DNA from: Glandiceps talaboti
Lineage: Eukaryota > Hemichordata > Enteropneusta > Spengelidae
Assembly (NCBI RefSeq): GCF_964340395.1
Contig: NC_135569.1
Location: 8,116,040 to 8,180,039 of the forward strand
Reading direction: 5' to 3'
DNA: 64,000 nt
This document shows, piece by piece, positions 1-13,866 of this stretch (positions within the stretch are counted from its first letter, which is position 1; each line of letters begins with the position of its first letter). A program made the translations under genes and the position numbers. A model generated the notes under the pieces. It worked only from the letters and a program-made list of their open reading frames with translations. It did no database searches and was not told the DNA's origin.

Positions 1-72
1 ACTGTCCATAGACTTGTGTCATGAACATTAGATGCAATTGCTTCCGGCGCTCTGCATCTGATTGGCTTTACG

Positions 73-188
73 GCTAATTTGTCACTATCATTGAGGAGGT
101 AGAACTTTGATCAGGGTACGAGGATATAATGCTAATTTGCCCCTATCATTGAGAAGGTAGAACCTTGGGCAGGGTACGAGGATTGTAC
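73..188. repeat. Two-copy 58 bp tandem duplication
   Basis: Units start at 73 and 131 (GCTAATTTG, CTATCATTGAG, GGTAGAAC, CAGGGTACGAGGAT shared) with a few mismatches. Confidence 0.85.
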
Positions 189-712
189 GCTACAAGTCAA
201 GATTCTCCGGAGAATAACCGTCTTGCCTGGGATCAATTTCTCTTTCTCTCGAATGATGACCTGTATGTTAAAGAGAATACATTACACGCTAGAGAATACA
301 GTCTTTAGGGAAGTACATTTTATATAAAGAGTTATAAGCCGATGAGTTGGAAAGGTATTGAAAAATCACCATTTATCATGTACAGAGATTGATGATGTCG
401 TCTGGGAATAATACCCCGGATGTGCATTAATGAAGATACACTGGCATACATAATACACTTAGCATTTGATAATGTTCACTAATTGAAATGTGTGAGACTC
501 ACAACTGAATAATCAATTTGAGAAATTGCTCGTTAGATAATTTATTTCAGAAAGTGGTAACTTTGTTGAGATTTAGGTTTTAAACCGTCCTGTACAAATT
601 TGGTTAATGCCAAGGTCATGAAAACTTCTTATAAGAAAAAATTATGATTTACATCCTTGCAGGTCTTTTTTAAATAAGGGGACACTGTCTGTAATTGTGT
701 AATTGTGTCCGT

Positions 713-768
713 GACTGTTCGCGGTCAACCTATTTCCAAAATCTGAAATAGGTTGGCCGCGATCAGTT
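713..768. repeat. Imperfect palindrome, possible hairpin
   Basis: Arms 713-736 and 745-768 around an 8-base loop; the inner 17 bases pair with one mismatch (CGCGGTCAACCTATTTC). Nothing else is seen in 200-1600. Confidence 0.7.
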
Positions 769-1614
769 ATGGACCTAGTTCAATAGCGATTTCTGTGTCA
801 TATGTATGACATGCATAAATTTGTATTTAAATGACATGATGTACAAAAAACTTTTTCCTGAAGTGAACTCTGGAGTCACTCAACGAAAGCCAAATTCAAT
901 GGTGATCGGAACACCGTATGGGTAAGAGTTGACATAGTAATCACAAGGTGAGGCAGCATGTTCATCAACAACGCAAACTACGCCATTCGGACATGCGTAT
1001 TAGACGACCGATGAACTTTAAAGTTTGCCTGTGTGCATGGCGCTATTAAGAAAATGTATGTCGATATCCTGTTTGAACGACTGTGCCACAGAAATCAGCA
1101 AATGCTGAGCACAGATTAAGTTACTCAGGTAGAACCAAATAAGTGCCTTGCAAAATAAGAAATTCCAATAAGATGTGTGAGATCTACATACGTCTTGGGA
1201 TTTAGAATGGATACATGATACGTTTACTATGTATGATCACCCTTTTAGCTGATGGAACCTGAATTTCATGGACGAAATGAGAGGATTGTGTCTTGTCAAT
1301 CTTATATAATTCCTTGGATTAGAGTGATGTATATATGAAGTACCTAAACCTATTCACAGCTCGTTGTGAATACTAAAACGACCAGACATGTCCTTGTCGA
1401 AATGTCAGTCAATAGGCCAGCGTCCAATTTGCACATCTGTTAAACTTTCATATCCCATACTTATACCATTGACGGTGGGGGTTAAATGTCTTTTCTGCAG
1501 TGATTGAAATTTTCGAGAAATACCTGTCACTCTCAACCTACCCCCATCCCCAGCAGTGCAACAGAGGGACAGACAGGCAGACAAGGGCACACACACAGAG
1601 GGAAACAGCAAGAC

Positions 1615-1616
<2 letters not shown>

Positions 1617-1682
<66 letters not shown>
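1617..1682. repeat. (GA)n microsatellite
   Basis: About 33 GA units followed by a G-rich patch. It creates spurious RE-repeat reading frames. Confidence 0.98.
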
Positions 1683-1688
<6 letters not shown>

Positions 1689-1969
1689 AGGGGGGTCAAA
1701 CCCAATCACGATTCAACAAATTTATAAAATACTGACAAACAATTAAATTGACAGGTGTAACTCATTAACGGTTGTTTGCACACAAATAACCGGCAAATAC
1801 AGTAATATCAATGAATGGTAAAGAAGTCATTCATTTAAGCAACTGGAACGTGTTTTAAAGTTGTTAGTTAGACATGACGATTTAATTGTAATATCGTAAC
1901 CCTGAACAGTGAATCACCTGTGTGTAAATATATTTGTGCAGCTTTACACAGTGTGGTAAACTATGTCCA

Positions 1970-2156
1970 ATCAATTTGATTTTTGGGCCCGCACCTAAAA
2001 ATCACGATCACGATTTCAACCTGTTGCTGTATTACTTAGGCACATAATCGAAACCTTATTAACATGTACAATGTCTAATTATTGGTATTTTAACAATTAT
2101 CAGTGAATACATTGTTGGATATCTGTTCGAAAAAATAACACTCATCCACAGTTACA
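1970..2156. repeat. Dispersed repeat, copy 1
   Basis: About 185 bp matching 4626-4815 in the same orientation: shared GATTTTGGG, CACGATTTCAAC, TTAACATG, TGGTATTTTAACAATT and CAGTGAATA blocks. The copies are diverged, and no terminal repeats are recognised. Confidence 0.75.
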
Positions 2157-2737
2157 GCTAGTGCAACTTTATGCGAACCATTTCATTCAAAGTTTATACA
2201 ACGCTTAAATATTAACGAATATAGAGAAGAGCTATTACTACTAGGGATTAGGGAAAATGATGATTGCTTCTATGGGGAGCAGTTACCTTCAATAAAATAC
2301 TAAATGTTTGCTCTTACACTACATCTCCTTATCTTTAATGTATGAATCTCAGAACTGAATGTTTCATATCTTCGGTCTATCAATTTATAACGTTATCTAA
2401 ACAGAGAGAGTTTATCTCTCACAAATGTGGACAATAATGCTAGCTACAGGAGGCAATGGCATAGAACACATAAATCAGAAGTTCCCAAACTTGAAAGGTT
2501 GCTCAGAAGAGATCTGTAACCCATGGAAACAGTAGTGTTTATTCGTATTTATTGTTATTATTGATTATGGTTGCTTTAACCTCATACAGCTGAACCTTGT
2601 AGTGTTTGAATATTTCATTTCAGTATTTTTCTCTATCGAAAGGTTTTCAAGACATTCCAAATACAATACGAGAGTTGAAATTTATAATTATCGTGTAGTT
2701 AAACCCCCATCACTCTGTCTGTCTCTCTGTCTTTTTC

Positions 2738-2951
<214 letters not shown>

Positions 2952-4149
2952 AAGTACCAAACGATAAACCCCGTTTGGGTAAGCCAAAGATGAATTCGGA
3001 AGAGATTGCAGACAACAATCACAAGCCTTTCGTCGATCACATTTTAATTAAATTTATATCATATACTATTACCGAATACCTCTTATCATGTACACTGATA
3101 TTAGATACCACCGACAGTAGGATATAACTTGTGTGCCGAAAACGTCCAATAGCACCCCTTGCAATATCTCAGTTGCACATTGCTCCTGATTTGACATCAG
3201 TGATGGTATTCTTAAGGGCCAACGCACATGAACAGGACCTGCTTTAGGCCTAAATGCCATCCTCCATCCGGTGCACATTTGGGATTTGAATTATTTATAA
3301 GTTACAAAATAGCCCAGAGGCAAACATATAAACATCCTTTCCATCAGTGTCATCGCATTACATTAATGTATAAACTGAGCGGCAACCTTTGACCATCCAG
3401 TTATAGGGAACTGTTTAATGTCTGACCTTATCATCATTAAGTGCTACGTTTAAGAACTCCAACGAGGTATTAATGTATTTAAGTATATAACAAGAAGTTT
3501 AAACAGCATATTCCTTTCACAAACTATGATTATCTGGAGCATTCTAAAGGTTAACCATTCAAAACAAATTATCCTACTAAAATGTAAGTTTTCCCAGACT
3601 TGTAAATTCTACTTTGTCAAGACTATGTGCTGGTCTTCTTACAAAGATTGAGTGGGTGCATCAGCAGTAAATCAATCAGTCTCCGTGCAGTACAACTTGT
3701 ATAGTGTTTTGTTGTCTATTCATCACTTACTTGATTAAAACCACTTATGGCGATTGCATGTAATGGCTATCATGTAACCCTCATTTTAAACACCAATTAA
3801 GTACAACTGGTCAGTGTTAACTAAACTAAAGTCTGCCTGTCACCATTGCATATAGTATACGACGAACAGGGTTCAATACACAGAATGTCAGACATATCAC
3901 AACTAATAGCTTAGACAGTGAGGTCAAAAGATGTGGGCATGATTTCATAGGATTCTGCTATTTTTTCAAATGTTTTGCGATTCATTTCCCCAAATAAGAA
4001 TTTACGAATTCTTTGACAATATTTCTTTGTGTCTCTTGAAATGTCTGCTTAAATGAAACGGAACTTTCAACAGTGACGTCACTTAGTGAAACGGTCTCAT
4101 TGAGAGTGTGTTGACCTTTAAGCTAGTGCTTTGGTATGGAAATTTGACA

Positions 4150-4551
4150 GTAAAGAATGTATGCTAAGCTTTCTCGCATCGCCCACACTGCTGAGAAAGT
4201 TATCGGTATACGTAGCAAGTTATCTTCTCTCTGTCACTTACATCAGTTGACAGCTAAAAAGAAAGGCACTAAATATAGTGAACGACCATATACATCCAGT
4301 ACATACTCATTTCCACAAGCTTCCCTCTGGACGTCGTTATAGGGTTTCATTTACAAGAAGAATGTCTTTTTAAAAAGCCCTTCCTGCCATCAGCAGTAGC
4401 TATTGTGAATGCAGCTATGTAATAAGTCACCATCCTACTGTTATGCTATCTGTATTTTTTCATATATATCAGTTATGCGGAGTATATATTCATCATTCTG
4501 TTGACAGTTTTCTTTTGTTTTAAAATGAAAAAAATAAAGATTTTGAATTTA
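4150..4551 (+). mobile_element. Decayed 3' end of a non-LTR retrotransposon (LINE)
   Basis: Plus-strand translation from 4163 gives KLSRIAHTAEKVIGIR, then a frame change, HxHFHKLPSGRRYRV, another frame change, and FLPSAVAIVN before a stop. The order IAHTAEKVIG / H-x-L-PSGRRYR / F-PSAI-x-x-N is the C-terminal signature of many LINE polymerase ORFs. The A-rich AAAAAATAAAGATTTTGAATT (about 4529-4549) is a plausible 3' tail. At least two frameshifts make it a dead fragment. Confidence 0.8.
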
Positions 4552-4625
4552 ATTTGAGTATTGAATCAGCCAAGGGGGAAAGTATTTTGTGTCGCTTTAT
4601 ACATGATATGGCACAATAAATTAAA

Positions 4626-4815
4626 TTAAATCGATTTTGGGTCAACACCCAAAAATCAGCGCCCTCAACGGTGTTCACGATTTCAACGTGTTACTGCAAT
4701 ACTTATGGATAAGATCAACCACTGATTAACATGCACAGTGTCTAACTAAATGGTATTTTAACAATTTTCAGTGAATATATTGTGGCTGTCTCATCGAAAA
4801 GGGCACTGCAGTTAC
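4626..4815. repeat. Dispersed repeat, copy 2
   Basis: Partner of 1970-2156, starting directly after the LINE tail. The copy carries an extra ~14 bp (GCGCCCTCAACGGT) absent from copy 1. Confidence 0.75.
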
Positions 4816-7640
4816 AAACTTGGTTTCAACATGGCGACAGATTCAAAACTAAGCTTTTGTTCAAGATTTAAACTTGTCGCTACACCACCTACGGGTAATA
4901 TTGACCATTTAATTTTAACAGTCTTTGTCATAAGTAACTGACCATTTTTGTTGTATTCACAAAAGCCGAACCGATGCCTTAATCTCCTGCAAGAGTGGAT
5001 TGACTGAAAAGAAATGTGTCTATTGATATGTTGCAACAACAAAAATTAAGAAATACTGAAATAGCTTTAATATTCGAGATACATCTAACCCCCCTTCTCC
5101 CCCCCCCCCCCTTATACTAAGTCGATCCTCTTTCAAATAAGGTCAGTTTGTAAAATGTAGGTGTACCAAAAGTGCAGAACTTTGCATGATTGAAACCGAC
5201 GGAGTAATATACATAGGATGGATCGATTGATAGTTAGAGGAGACCTCATCCATTTCAACACTTTAATTTTCATATCCTAGCATATGGTGGAATCCCTTAG
5301 GTAAATTTCCATCTGTTGAATAATAGTACTCGCTTGTCAACGATATGTCAGATATCAAATACGGATGGATGAACAATCAGTCCAGTGTATTGTGTAAACA
5401 GAATCGTGTGGCGTGGTATCTATATGTTCATAAATATCGGATATATATAAACATATGATAGCATTCAATGTCGAAACAGAAAAAAATAAATCACGATGGA
5501 AAAAAAACATAAAATGGTTTGAAATGAATACTGTGTGACTGGTGTATTGCTGTTCTGTAGATTACACAGAGTGTCATATTAATAGTAACTCCGATGCTTG
5601 GGAGATTAACAAGATCTGTGTTGATATCACTCAGCGAAATGATTAAAAAATTATTACATTTTTCCAAGAGTCCCATTACGATATCTATCTTGTGATTGAA
5701 TGTTGCAACTTGACGCCAATCTCTAATCACCAATCCGTAGCAGTGTTTATCTATTCTCACAAAATACTCCTGATTTATTGAAATATTCAAGATTAAACAG
5801 ATAACTTGTTGCATTCACACGTACGCACACGTCTCAAATGGTGTGGGCTGTGAAAACACTTAAAGGCAACGTTTCTCATCATGTATTACCATGGCAACGT
5901 ATGTTTGCGAAATCAATCCATCAAACTGTATGAAACCTTACGAGACTCTCCGTTAGAGTATTTCATGTCGAATATGTTGTAGTGTCATAAAAAGTAATTC
6001 ATGTCAAAGCAATATGATAGTTTCCCATTCTTGATAATTGGAGAAAATGATAACTTTGAGTTGGCGTCTCAGTTACTGCATGAAATTGCAGTTCTGCGTG
6101 TTGACCTTTGACCTCCAATTGATTGCTTTTCGCCATCAATCTAAAATCATACCGTGACCAATGGGACCATTCGGGTACCGTATTCTAACTACAGAAGTAT
6201 CTGATGAGATCAAGCAGATATCGATTTCAAAACTTTTCACGCTTCCAAAACTTTGCATACTTGAAGTATAATTTCAACGACGAGTCAAAGAATTTTCCCA
6301 TGCTCCTCGACATTACATGGCATTGCATTTGCAGTATCTGTCTGTGTGTATTGGAGGGGCATTGTCTATATTAAACTTTTACCAATGGTTCTAGTGATTA
6401 TATAAATATTTATTTCATACTGAGTTTGCTTTATTCCAACACATATATGTCTACCTCTGTTTGCAGAGCTCATCAGGTTTTCAAACATGGTATAAATCAT
6501 GCCTTCATTACACCATGAGTCATGACGTAATTTATTTAGTAGTTATCAATAAATTCAAAAAACACCAGTCTTTAGAAGTCTCTTTGACTTTGTGCAAATA
6601 GAACCATCTCTTTCAGATTGTGTAGATTGAAAATTTGCCTTAAACTAAGTGCATTGTGTAACTGCCTTTAGCTGAAAATGGTTCTACAGTTACGTTATAC
6701 CGATTGTGCCTCTTTTACAGGCCCACTCTGAAATAGGTTTACACATATATCTGACAAAGTTAGCCAAGAACAAAAACTAAGCCTATGTAATGCTCTTGGC
6801 TCCACTGATAAGACAACACTGATGCGAGAACCTGGGATTGAAACCCTGGCCTTTAATAGGCTGTATATTTAAGTATTACTGAACTTAAATGATAATGTTT
6901 GCCGTTTCACCTTGACGCCAGGTTCTCATATTCTCTATATACGGTGTAACGACTAGTCACACATCAAAGTTCCCGTTGTCTGCTTGTAAAGACACCGCGT
7001 GTTTGATTTCCATACGTTATCACACTGCGTTTGTGCAGCCATGCATAGCTTGTCTGTATTAGGCAAGTCGCTTTAATATTGAATTAAACACTTTAATGTA
7101 AACATGTACGATACTATATCTAAATATAGCATATTTCAATCATGTAACTAGGGTAATATTTAATCCCTAAGTCAAAGTCACCCTGAATGGATTATATTCT
7201 ATTTTTCACATCATCCGATTTGTTTTACTGTGAACATACGGGTATGTTTTATCATGAAGGACAAGGAAGGGTAGAACAAGATGAGTTACATATATACACA
7301 CTGAGGCACGTTATTGTTGTCAGGGTCAACGTTGTATTTTTCCCTGGGTCTTTTACCTCAGGGCGGTATTTTTTAGTTTTTATGTTGCTCATGGACCGAT
7401 CCTAATTTTAAAAAATTACGCCATCTATGTCAGGATCAGAAGAAGATTACAACGTCATCGTTAGTAAGATGGCGTCACAATAAGTGCATACTTTGAGGAA
7501 AATACTGATTTATCGCTGACACCTTGGGCATCTCATAAGGCAAATGATTCATAGCTACCTATTGACTTTCTCATTTCTAAGGTTCTAAGGCATCAAGTCT
7601 GTTAAAAAATACAATTATGAATTGAGAACATTATCAACAT
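4816..7640. other. Gene-free stretch
   Basis: AT-rich with scattered short ORFs that have no family resemblance. There is a poly-C tract at about 5099-5111. No coding exon, RNA gene or mobile element is recognised. Confidence 0.5.
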
Positions 7641-7642
7641 GT

Positions 7643-7643
7643 A

Positions 7644-7701
<58 letters not shown>
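7643..7701. repeat. (CA)n microsatellite
   Basis: About 29 CA units. Confidence 0.98.
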
Positions 7702-7705
<4 letters not shown>

Positions 7706-8109
7706 TGTCTCTTTATTTCCACCGACTAATCAATCCACCAATTTTAAGGTGTTACGAATGTGAACCATTTCAAAATGAAAGAGGTCGCCCTTGTCACTTG
7801 TTGACAATTTATGCATTTTTTCAACAAAAATGTCGCATGAACTCGAGATAAGGTCACGAAATCTCTAGATCATCTTATCTAGAACTGACATTAAAGGTCA
7901 AAAATGACGTAGAGAGTATGAACCTCTATATAGTAGTTTCATCAAACCGTTAAAGTCACTCAAAACTTCATGAATTATTCTGGAAACAGCTGAGAAGAAA
8001 ATCTCAGATGTCATTAATTGAAGCTGTCAATCAAATTTCATTTTTGAGCATACATTGGTTGCCATGCATAGAAACTTAGCAATGCCCTCTGTTAACCCTT
8101 TGAACCCTG

Positions 8110-10200
8110 AGCCCCTGAGAGGGTATAAATTGGGTTCAAGTATCATGTAACATAACCCCTGGTGTCCAAACTGACCAAGGATGACCCAAGAAAACTATAT
8201 ATTTATGGAATCTATATATATCATAGTTCCCAAAAATATGCAAATTTTGTCACGTGACCTCATTAAATATTCAAAATGGCCGCCAAACCAGTAAAGTTAT
8301 GAAGTATTTTTCACATTTTTATAATTTGTATTGGTGAAAGTACAGAATTCTCAGTTTTTTATAGCATTTTAGCCCTAAATATTACCAGCCTGTGGAATAA
8401 TATAGAAATATTACATAATATGTAAATATTTATGTATAAAATTTTGATTTTCACCCTGGTAAACAAGTGGTAACTCGTTATTTTTGTATGCAATTCAAGG
8501 AGTGGAAGTACCATATTGCAGGATTGTTTGAGTCCATACTGACCAATAATGATGTGGTGAAACCATATATTTTTGAACTGGTCATAAAAAAAGCATCCCA
8601 AAAATATGCAAATATTGATCATGTGACCTCATTATATATTCAAAATGGCCGCCTTTACAATAAAATTATTGAATTCTCTGCCTTTTTTACAATTTGTATG
8701 GGTAAGAGTATAATATTTTCAATTTGTTATTGCATTTTAGCCCTCAATGTTACAAGGCTGTGGAATAATATGGAAATATTACATCATATGTAAGGATTTA
8801 GGAGCAAAACTCTGATTTTCACCCCATACAACATATGGTGAACATATAGTAATTTGGTACTCTTGAACGGTGATTCCGAGAGAGACAGTGCCATATTACA
8901 GGATCATTTAAGTCTAACCTGACCATATTTGACCATGCATAACCAAGTATTTTTGGAATTACCAAAAGATAGTGGTCCCAAAAATATGTAAATATCAGTC
9001 ATGTGACCTCATTAAATATTCAAAATGGCTGCCATTACAGTCAAGTTATGCAATTTTATGCACATTTTTCAATTTGTATAAGTCAGAGTACAATATTTTC
9101 AATTTTTTATTGTAATTTTAGACCTCAGTGTTGCAAGGCTGTGGAATAATATGAAAATATGACATCAGATGTAAAGATATGGTTTTAGTCATTATGTACT
9201 AGGCAAACATACAGTAATTTGATATGTTCGGCATACCATTCAACAAGTGAAATAGTCATATTACATGGGTGCCTGAGTCCAAACTGACCATGTTTTACCA
9301 TACCTAACCAAGTATTTTTGGATACATACAAAGACAGTGGTCCTAAAAATATGCAAATATGGTCATGTGACCTCATTAAATATTCAAAATGGCTGCCATC
9401 ACAGTCAAGTTATTGAATTTTTCACAAATTCTTCAATTGCTATTGGTGAAACCTGAAACATTCTTCATTTTTCATTGCACTTTGTTGTTCAATGTCATAA
9501 GCATGCAGAATTATATGCAAATATTTTATAATATGTAAATATTTGGACACCAAATCTTTGTTTTTAGTCATCATGTACTGGGTAAACATATGATATATCT
9601 GTGTGACATGATGTAAAATATGTAAATATCATATTACAATACAAGTGTGCTGGAATCCAAACTGGCCAAGTGTCATCTGGTATAACCATATATTTGTGGA
9701 ATCAAAATGCAACATGGATCCCAAAAATATGCAAATTTTTGTCTCATGACATCATTAAATATTCAAAATGGCCTCCAATACACAAATCATAGTTTTCTTG
9801 ATATATTTCTTTCTGTATTTTGCAGGTGAACATAAGACTCTAGACTTTTCATATCATTCTATTGCTCATTATCACATGGTTGTGCCTTAGCATGCAAATA
9901 TACAACAACAAACAATATCTATAACATAAAAATGATCTTTAATATTCATCAAGTGCTGAATGCAGGTGGACTGTGGTAAATCTGAAACGTCATCCAAGAA
10001 TTCAAAAAGGAGGAGTATCATATCACTAGGGTCCTAGGCCCCAGGCCCTCGGACGAATGTGATTTCTCTTTCTCTAATATTACTATACACTTTTCAACTC
10101 AGTGTGACATAGAGGACCCAAAAATAAATAACTTGGTCACATAACTTCACTGCTATTTCAAAAATAGCTGACAGTCTCTAACTGATATCAACAATATTTT
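8110..10200. repeat. Six-copy tandem array of ~375 bp units
   Basis: Each unit carries CCCAAAAATATGCAAAT, GTGACCTCATTAAATATTC and AAAATGGC. The AAAATGGC ends fall at 8280, 8649, 9029, 9393 and 9772, and a sixth degenerate copy lies near 10168, so spacing is 364-396 bp. Divergence rises to the right. Reading frames are not conserved between units, so it is satellite-like rather than coding. Confidence 0.9.
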
Positions 10201-11765
10201 CGGTTGTGTTCATCAGAAGTGTTGATGATTGAACTTATGATGGGCAACACATGTAACAATAAACTTACATGAATTTAAAAAAAAAGTATTTTACAATGTA
10301 CATGTACTGTTGACCTCGTTGGCATGTATCACATTGTGGTATCTAAACTATCTAGATGCGTACATAAACCTACATTACTTCATTTGTGAACTACATGTAA
10401 AACTGTAAAACCAAGTTGATACTGGAAGATAACAAACAACAAGACACTAACAACATCTTGTATGATGCCCTCAAATAAACTAGTGATACAGCATACAAAT
10501 GTTAGAATTTGAGCTACAAACAACTATACAACACTATTTGCAATATAAATATGTAGATGATAAAATAAGGTACAAATCTTAGACTAATATTGTCATGAAA
10601 ATGAGTGCATGTAGGTTTTTTTTTCCATTTTGAGAATATACATGTAGTACCACTGTCAATGTTCATCCTTATTTCTTGAGTGTGTGAGAAGTTGTAGCTC
10701 ACTGTTCAATCAAGTAATGCCTCTTCCTTGTACACTCTGTTGGGTATGAAACTTGTCCATACACAGCTCATCATCACTATTGAGTAGAATCTTCAAAATA
10801 TTAATTTCAATAGGTGCAGGCTTATCCCAGGTTTATTGTATTCTTTTCCTGAAATTCAATAATAAGAATGACAAGGTTTATTATTCTCAATATTTCTTTT
10901 GAATGTTGACTCTGGCTGATGTCAAAATTGCAAATCATACAATGCACTAAGAACAAAACACTTGAACTGAAAATAAAAATTGCAATGAGGAAAAAATGAA
11001 AATAATTTTCATTGTACAGTGGCATGCCGACATGTTTGTATGCATGTCTACATTTTCACAATTATTCAACATTGCTAGAGTTCAAACATACATGTACATG
11101 TAGAACAATAAATGAACTATGTGTATCTTGCTATTATTTCAATGAAACATGTACATAAATGTCCACCTCTGAGATACACTTCACACATAACATTACATAA
11201 GCAGATGACTTATCTCGATAGTTCAATAGTTTATGTAAATACTCATGAAATTCAGTTGAACACTTGTCAAGAAAAGTTACAATTTGTTTATATAATTTAT
11301 TATATCTTTACTTTGATCTGAACTGATTGATATGTGTAACCTGACTCGGACATACAAATGAAGCATCACAAATAGTATTGCTTGTTTTGAGATAATAACC
11401 ATGACATACTAAAAATCTGACACTCTAAAAAAAATGGAAATTAGAAATACATGGTCACCTAATTCTAGTAGTTTCAAAATTCATTTCAGACTGTTTTGAA
11501 CAGAGTACACGAATACATTTCATTCATAATACAATACATGGCAAATTCTGAACATATTCATATTTACCTTGATTGTGTTGAAGTCTTCCAAAGTGCTCCC
11601 AATTTTATCTGCTTGCCTTCAAGGGCAAAACTGCTGCGCACTATTTCTGTCACCTGGCATCAACACATGTCTGTGTTGACATCCCAAGTCCTGTTGCATT
11701 CTATGTATAGCATTCAGATTTGCGATGTCAAATATGTTGACATTGTTATCATTCAGATAATTACT
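10200..11765. other. Gene-free AT-rich stretch
   Basis: No supported coding exon except the weak splice-site pair near 11655-11695 mentioned under the small-protein candidate. It could be untranslated sequence of a leftward gene. Confidence 0.4.
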
Positions 11766-11885
11766 TTACAACGAACAGTTTGTTTGATTGCCGTACACCA
11801 CAGTGTTTATCGATACCATGCCCACGCTGACGATCATAAATACAGCAATGCCTATCATAATTTCGGAGCGTCGCCATTTTGACAT
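11766..11885 (-). CDS. Candidate small membrane protein (39 codons) or first exon of one
   Basis: ATG at 11885 opens MSKWRRSEIMIGIAVFMIVS and continues to a TAA after 39 codons. The layout is a short basic head followed by one hydrophobic helix, as in many small mitochondrial or ER membrane proteins, but I cannot match it to any. ATGGCG-type motifs and several CpGs cluster at 11860-12130, as at promoters. A donor within the ORF (ACTGTG|GTGTAC) and an acceptor at CAACAG before GACTTGG (near 11695) could extend it in phase. This rests on composition and context only and may be chance. Confidence 0.22.
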   Translation of the reverse strand: MSKWRRSEIMIGIAVFMIVSVGMVSINTVVYGNQTNCSL

Positions 11886-12704
11886 CGTAGTATTACGATT
11901 AGCTGACCTTACACTTCTTCGATGACACGACACTGGCCATTTTACGACTGAGGTTCGATTTGTTGACACTACAATCTCCAATATGGCGGACCTTGATCCC
12001 ATGTGTGCCTATACACAGTTCTGACGTCTTGAACACTGATTTTCAACAACAAAAACATCAAAAATAGCCTAGAAACTCCCCCATCCTGCTGCGGATCTGT
12101 GCGTAATGGTCGCGTTCTCGCCATTTTTAAAAACTCGTACAAATTGTGCCCAAAATTCATGTAAAAATCACGGTTTTCAAACACGGTCAAACGTACATAC
12201 TATAACAGAATGGGTGTATGGTTCCCTAGCTTACTCATATCTGATAGCTGGCCCCTCAGCAATGTCTTTAAAGGCGCAAAATCTTGTACGACGTTGGGGG
12301 TATTACAAACAGGCCTGTTATAACGCATGCGCGTTTAGCATATTACCGAGCCGAGTAAAAAGGGTTAATGCACTATACATATCGTAGTTCTTTAAGTGAC
12401 ACACTACATTGTAGTTGAGAATGTTAGATATTTGAAACAAATATTTATTCTCTCCATTGTCTATTTCAGATTTAAGAATCATACTCATTACACGTTGCCT
12501 CTTTCCATTGTCTATTTCAGATTCATGTCGTGTACATATGTACATGTTAATATCTCGCTGTGTTTATTTGACCGATTTGTTGAGGTCACTGCCCTGGATA
12601 CGAAGACGCTTTATAAATATAAACAACTTAAAGGGGTGGCGACAATAGACATATCTCCAGACAGATCTTCAGTTTTATGTCTAAAGCACTTCCAAATCAT
12701 GAAA

Positions 12705-12722
12705 CGTCTGTCTGTCTGTCAA

Positions 12723-12796
<74 letters not shown>

Positions 12797-12797
12797 C
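12705..12797. repeat. (CTGT)n microsatellite
   Basis: About 22 units with one CAAT interruption and CCGT variants at the right end. Confidence 0.97.
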
Positions 12798-12888
12798 GTC
12801 CATCAGTCCGTCATGAGCAGTAATCATAAAAGGCTCTTTTATAGTTCAGAATGAGTGGCGATTGCCCATTGTAAGTTAATACCAGTAT

Positions 12889-13193
12889 ACATTATACCAT
12901 GCACGAGCCGAGTTGAACAAAAAATATGGCATATATAATCTGGTCATTCTACGTCACGACAACGCGCGTCTATGTCATGACAACGAGTGTCTACGTCACT
13001 GCTTCGAAAGATGAATCAAAACGTTCAATACTGTCATTACTTTCCCCGATTTTTCTTTTATATTACTGGCGCTGATATAATTATGTTATTCTCCAACATT
13101 TTTCTTCATTCAGCCAGAAAATACTCGTGAACTAAGAGTTATCACTACGAGTCAGGCCACCTTGGTCACTCGTATTGTCCTTGGCTGATAGTC
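12889..13193 (+). repeat. ~340 bp composite repeat, copy 1
   Basis: Starts with ATTATACCATGCACGAGCC, then a TATGGCATATATA block, and ends in a palindromic segment (CAGCCAGAAAATACTCGTGA with an inverted partner). Other copies are at 20987-21328, 22781-23124 and, inverted, 35032-35367. Confidence 0.8.
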
Positions 13194-13823
13194 CAGTCAA
13201 TCTAGCGGAAAAAATGGCCGAACCCAAACATAATTGCAACAGAAATAATTTTTAGTGCATCTTGCTCAGAATTTTATTCTGAATAACATATCAAAAGTCT
13301 AGAAAAATCTAAGTGGTGGAACATGGTCAAAAATGACGTTTCTTAATTAGCATAATTAGTGAAATAATAATATTCATGAGATATCATTTGTTCAAAAAAC
13401 CTATGCAAGTAACATGTCTATGGGTAGTTCTGAAGGTGAGTAATTACTTAGGAGTCACTTTATGATCGTGCAACCATTCCCATAGAATTAATATGTGTAT
13501 TTTTAATTACTTTAATTAAGGACACTGATTACTTGTAACGTACAATAACTATACATTTTTTGAACGCCCCTGTTAGTTGTATGTCTCTCATTAGGTATTG
13601 GAATATTTGAATCCCTTACTCTCATTATTAAATAACTCCTCCCTTGTTGGATAAATATGCATGCTAAACAACTGTTAATTAGTGTAATTAAGATGTAAAA
13701 CAATACATTAGTAAGCATACGTGATATTTTTTGTTCAATAGTTATTGACGCTTGATTTTGAGTGAACATAACTTTTCATTCATCAAACCACTCCAAGTTA
13801 AGCTAAAGAATAGTTAAAGTTTC

Positions 13824-13866
13824 CTAATTAATTGATTAATTAATTAATTAATTAATTAATTAATTA
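13824..13866. repeat. (TTAA)n microsatellite
   Basis: About ten TTAA units inside the inverted-repeat element. Confidence 0.95.

Noticed and set aside
8467-8793. 108-codon ORF in the ~375 bp array
   Set aside because: The frame is not kept in the neighbouring units of the same array.
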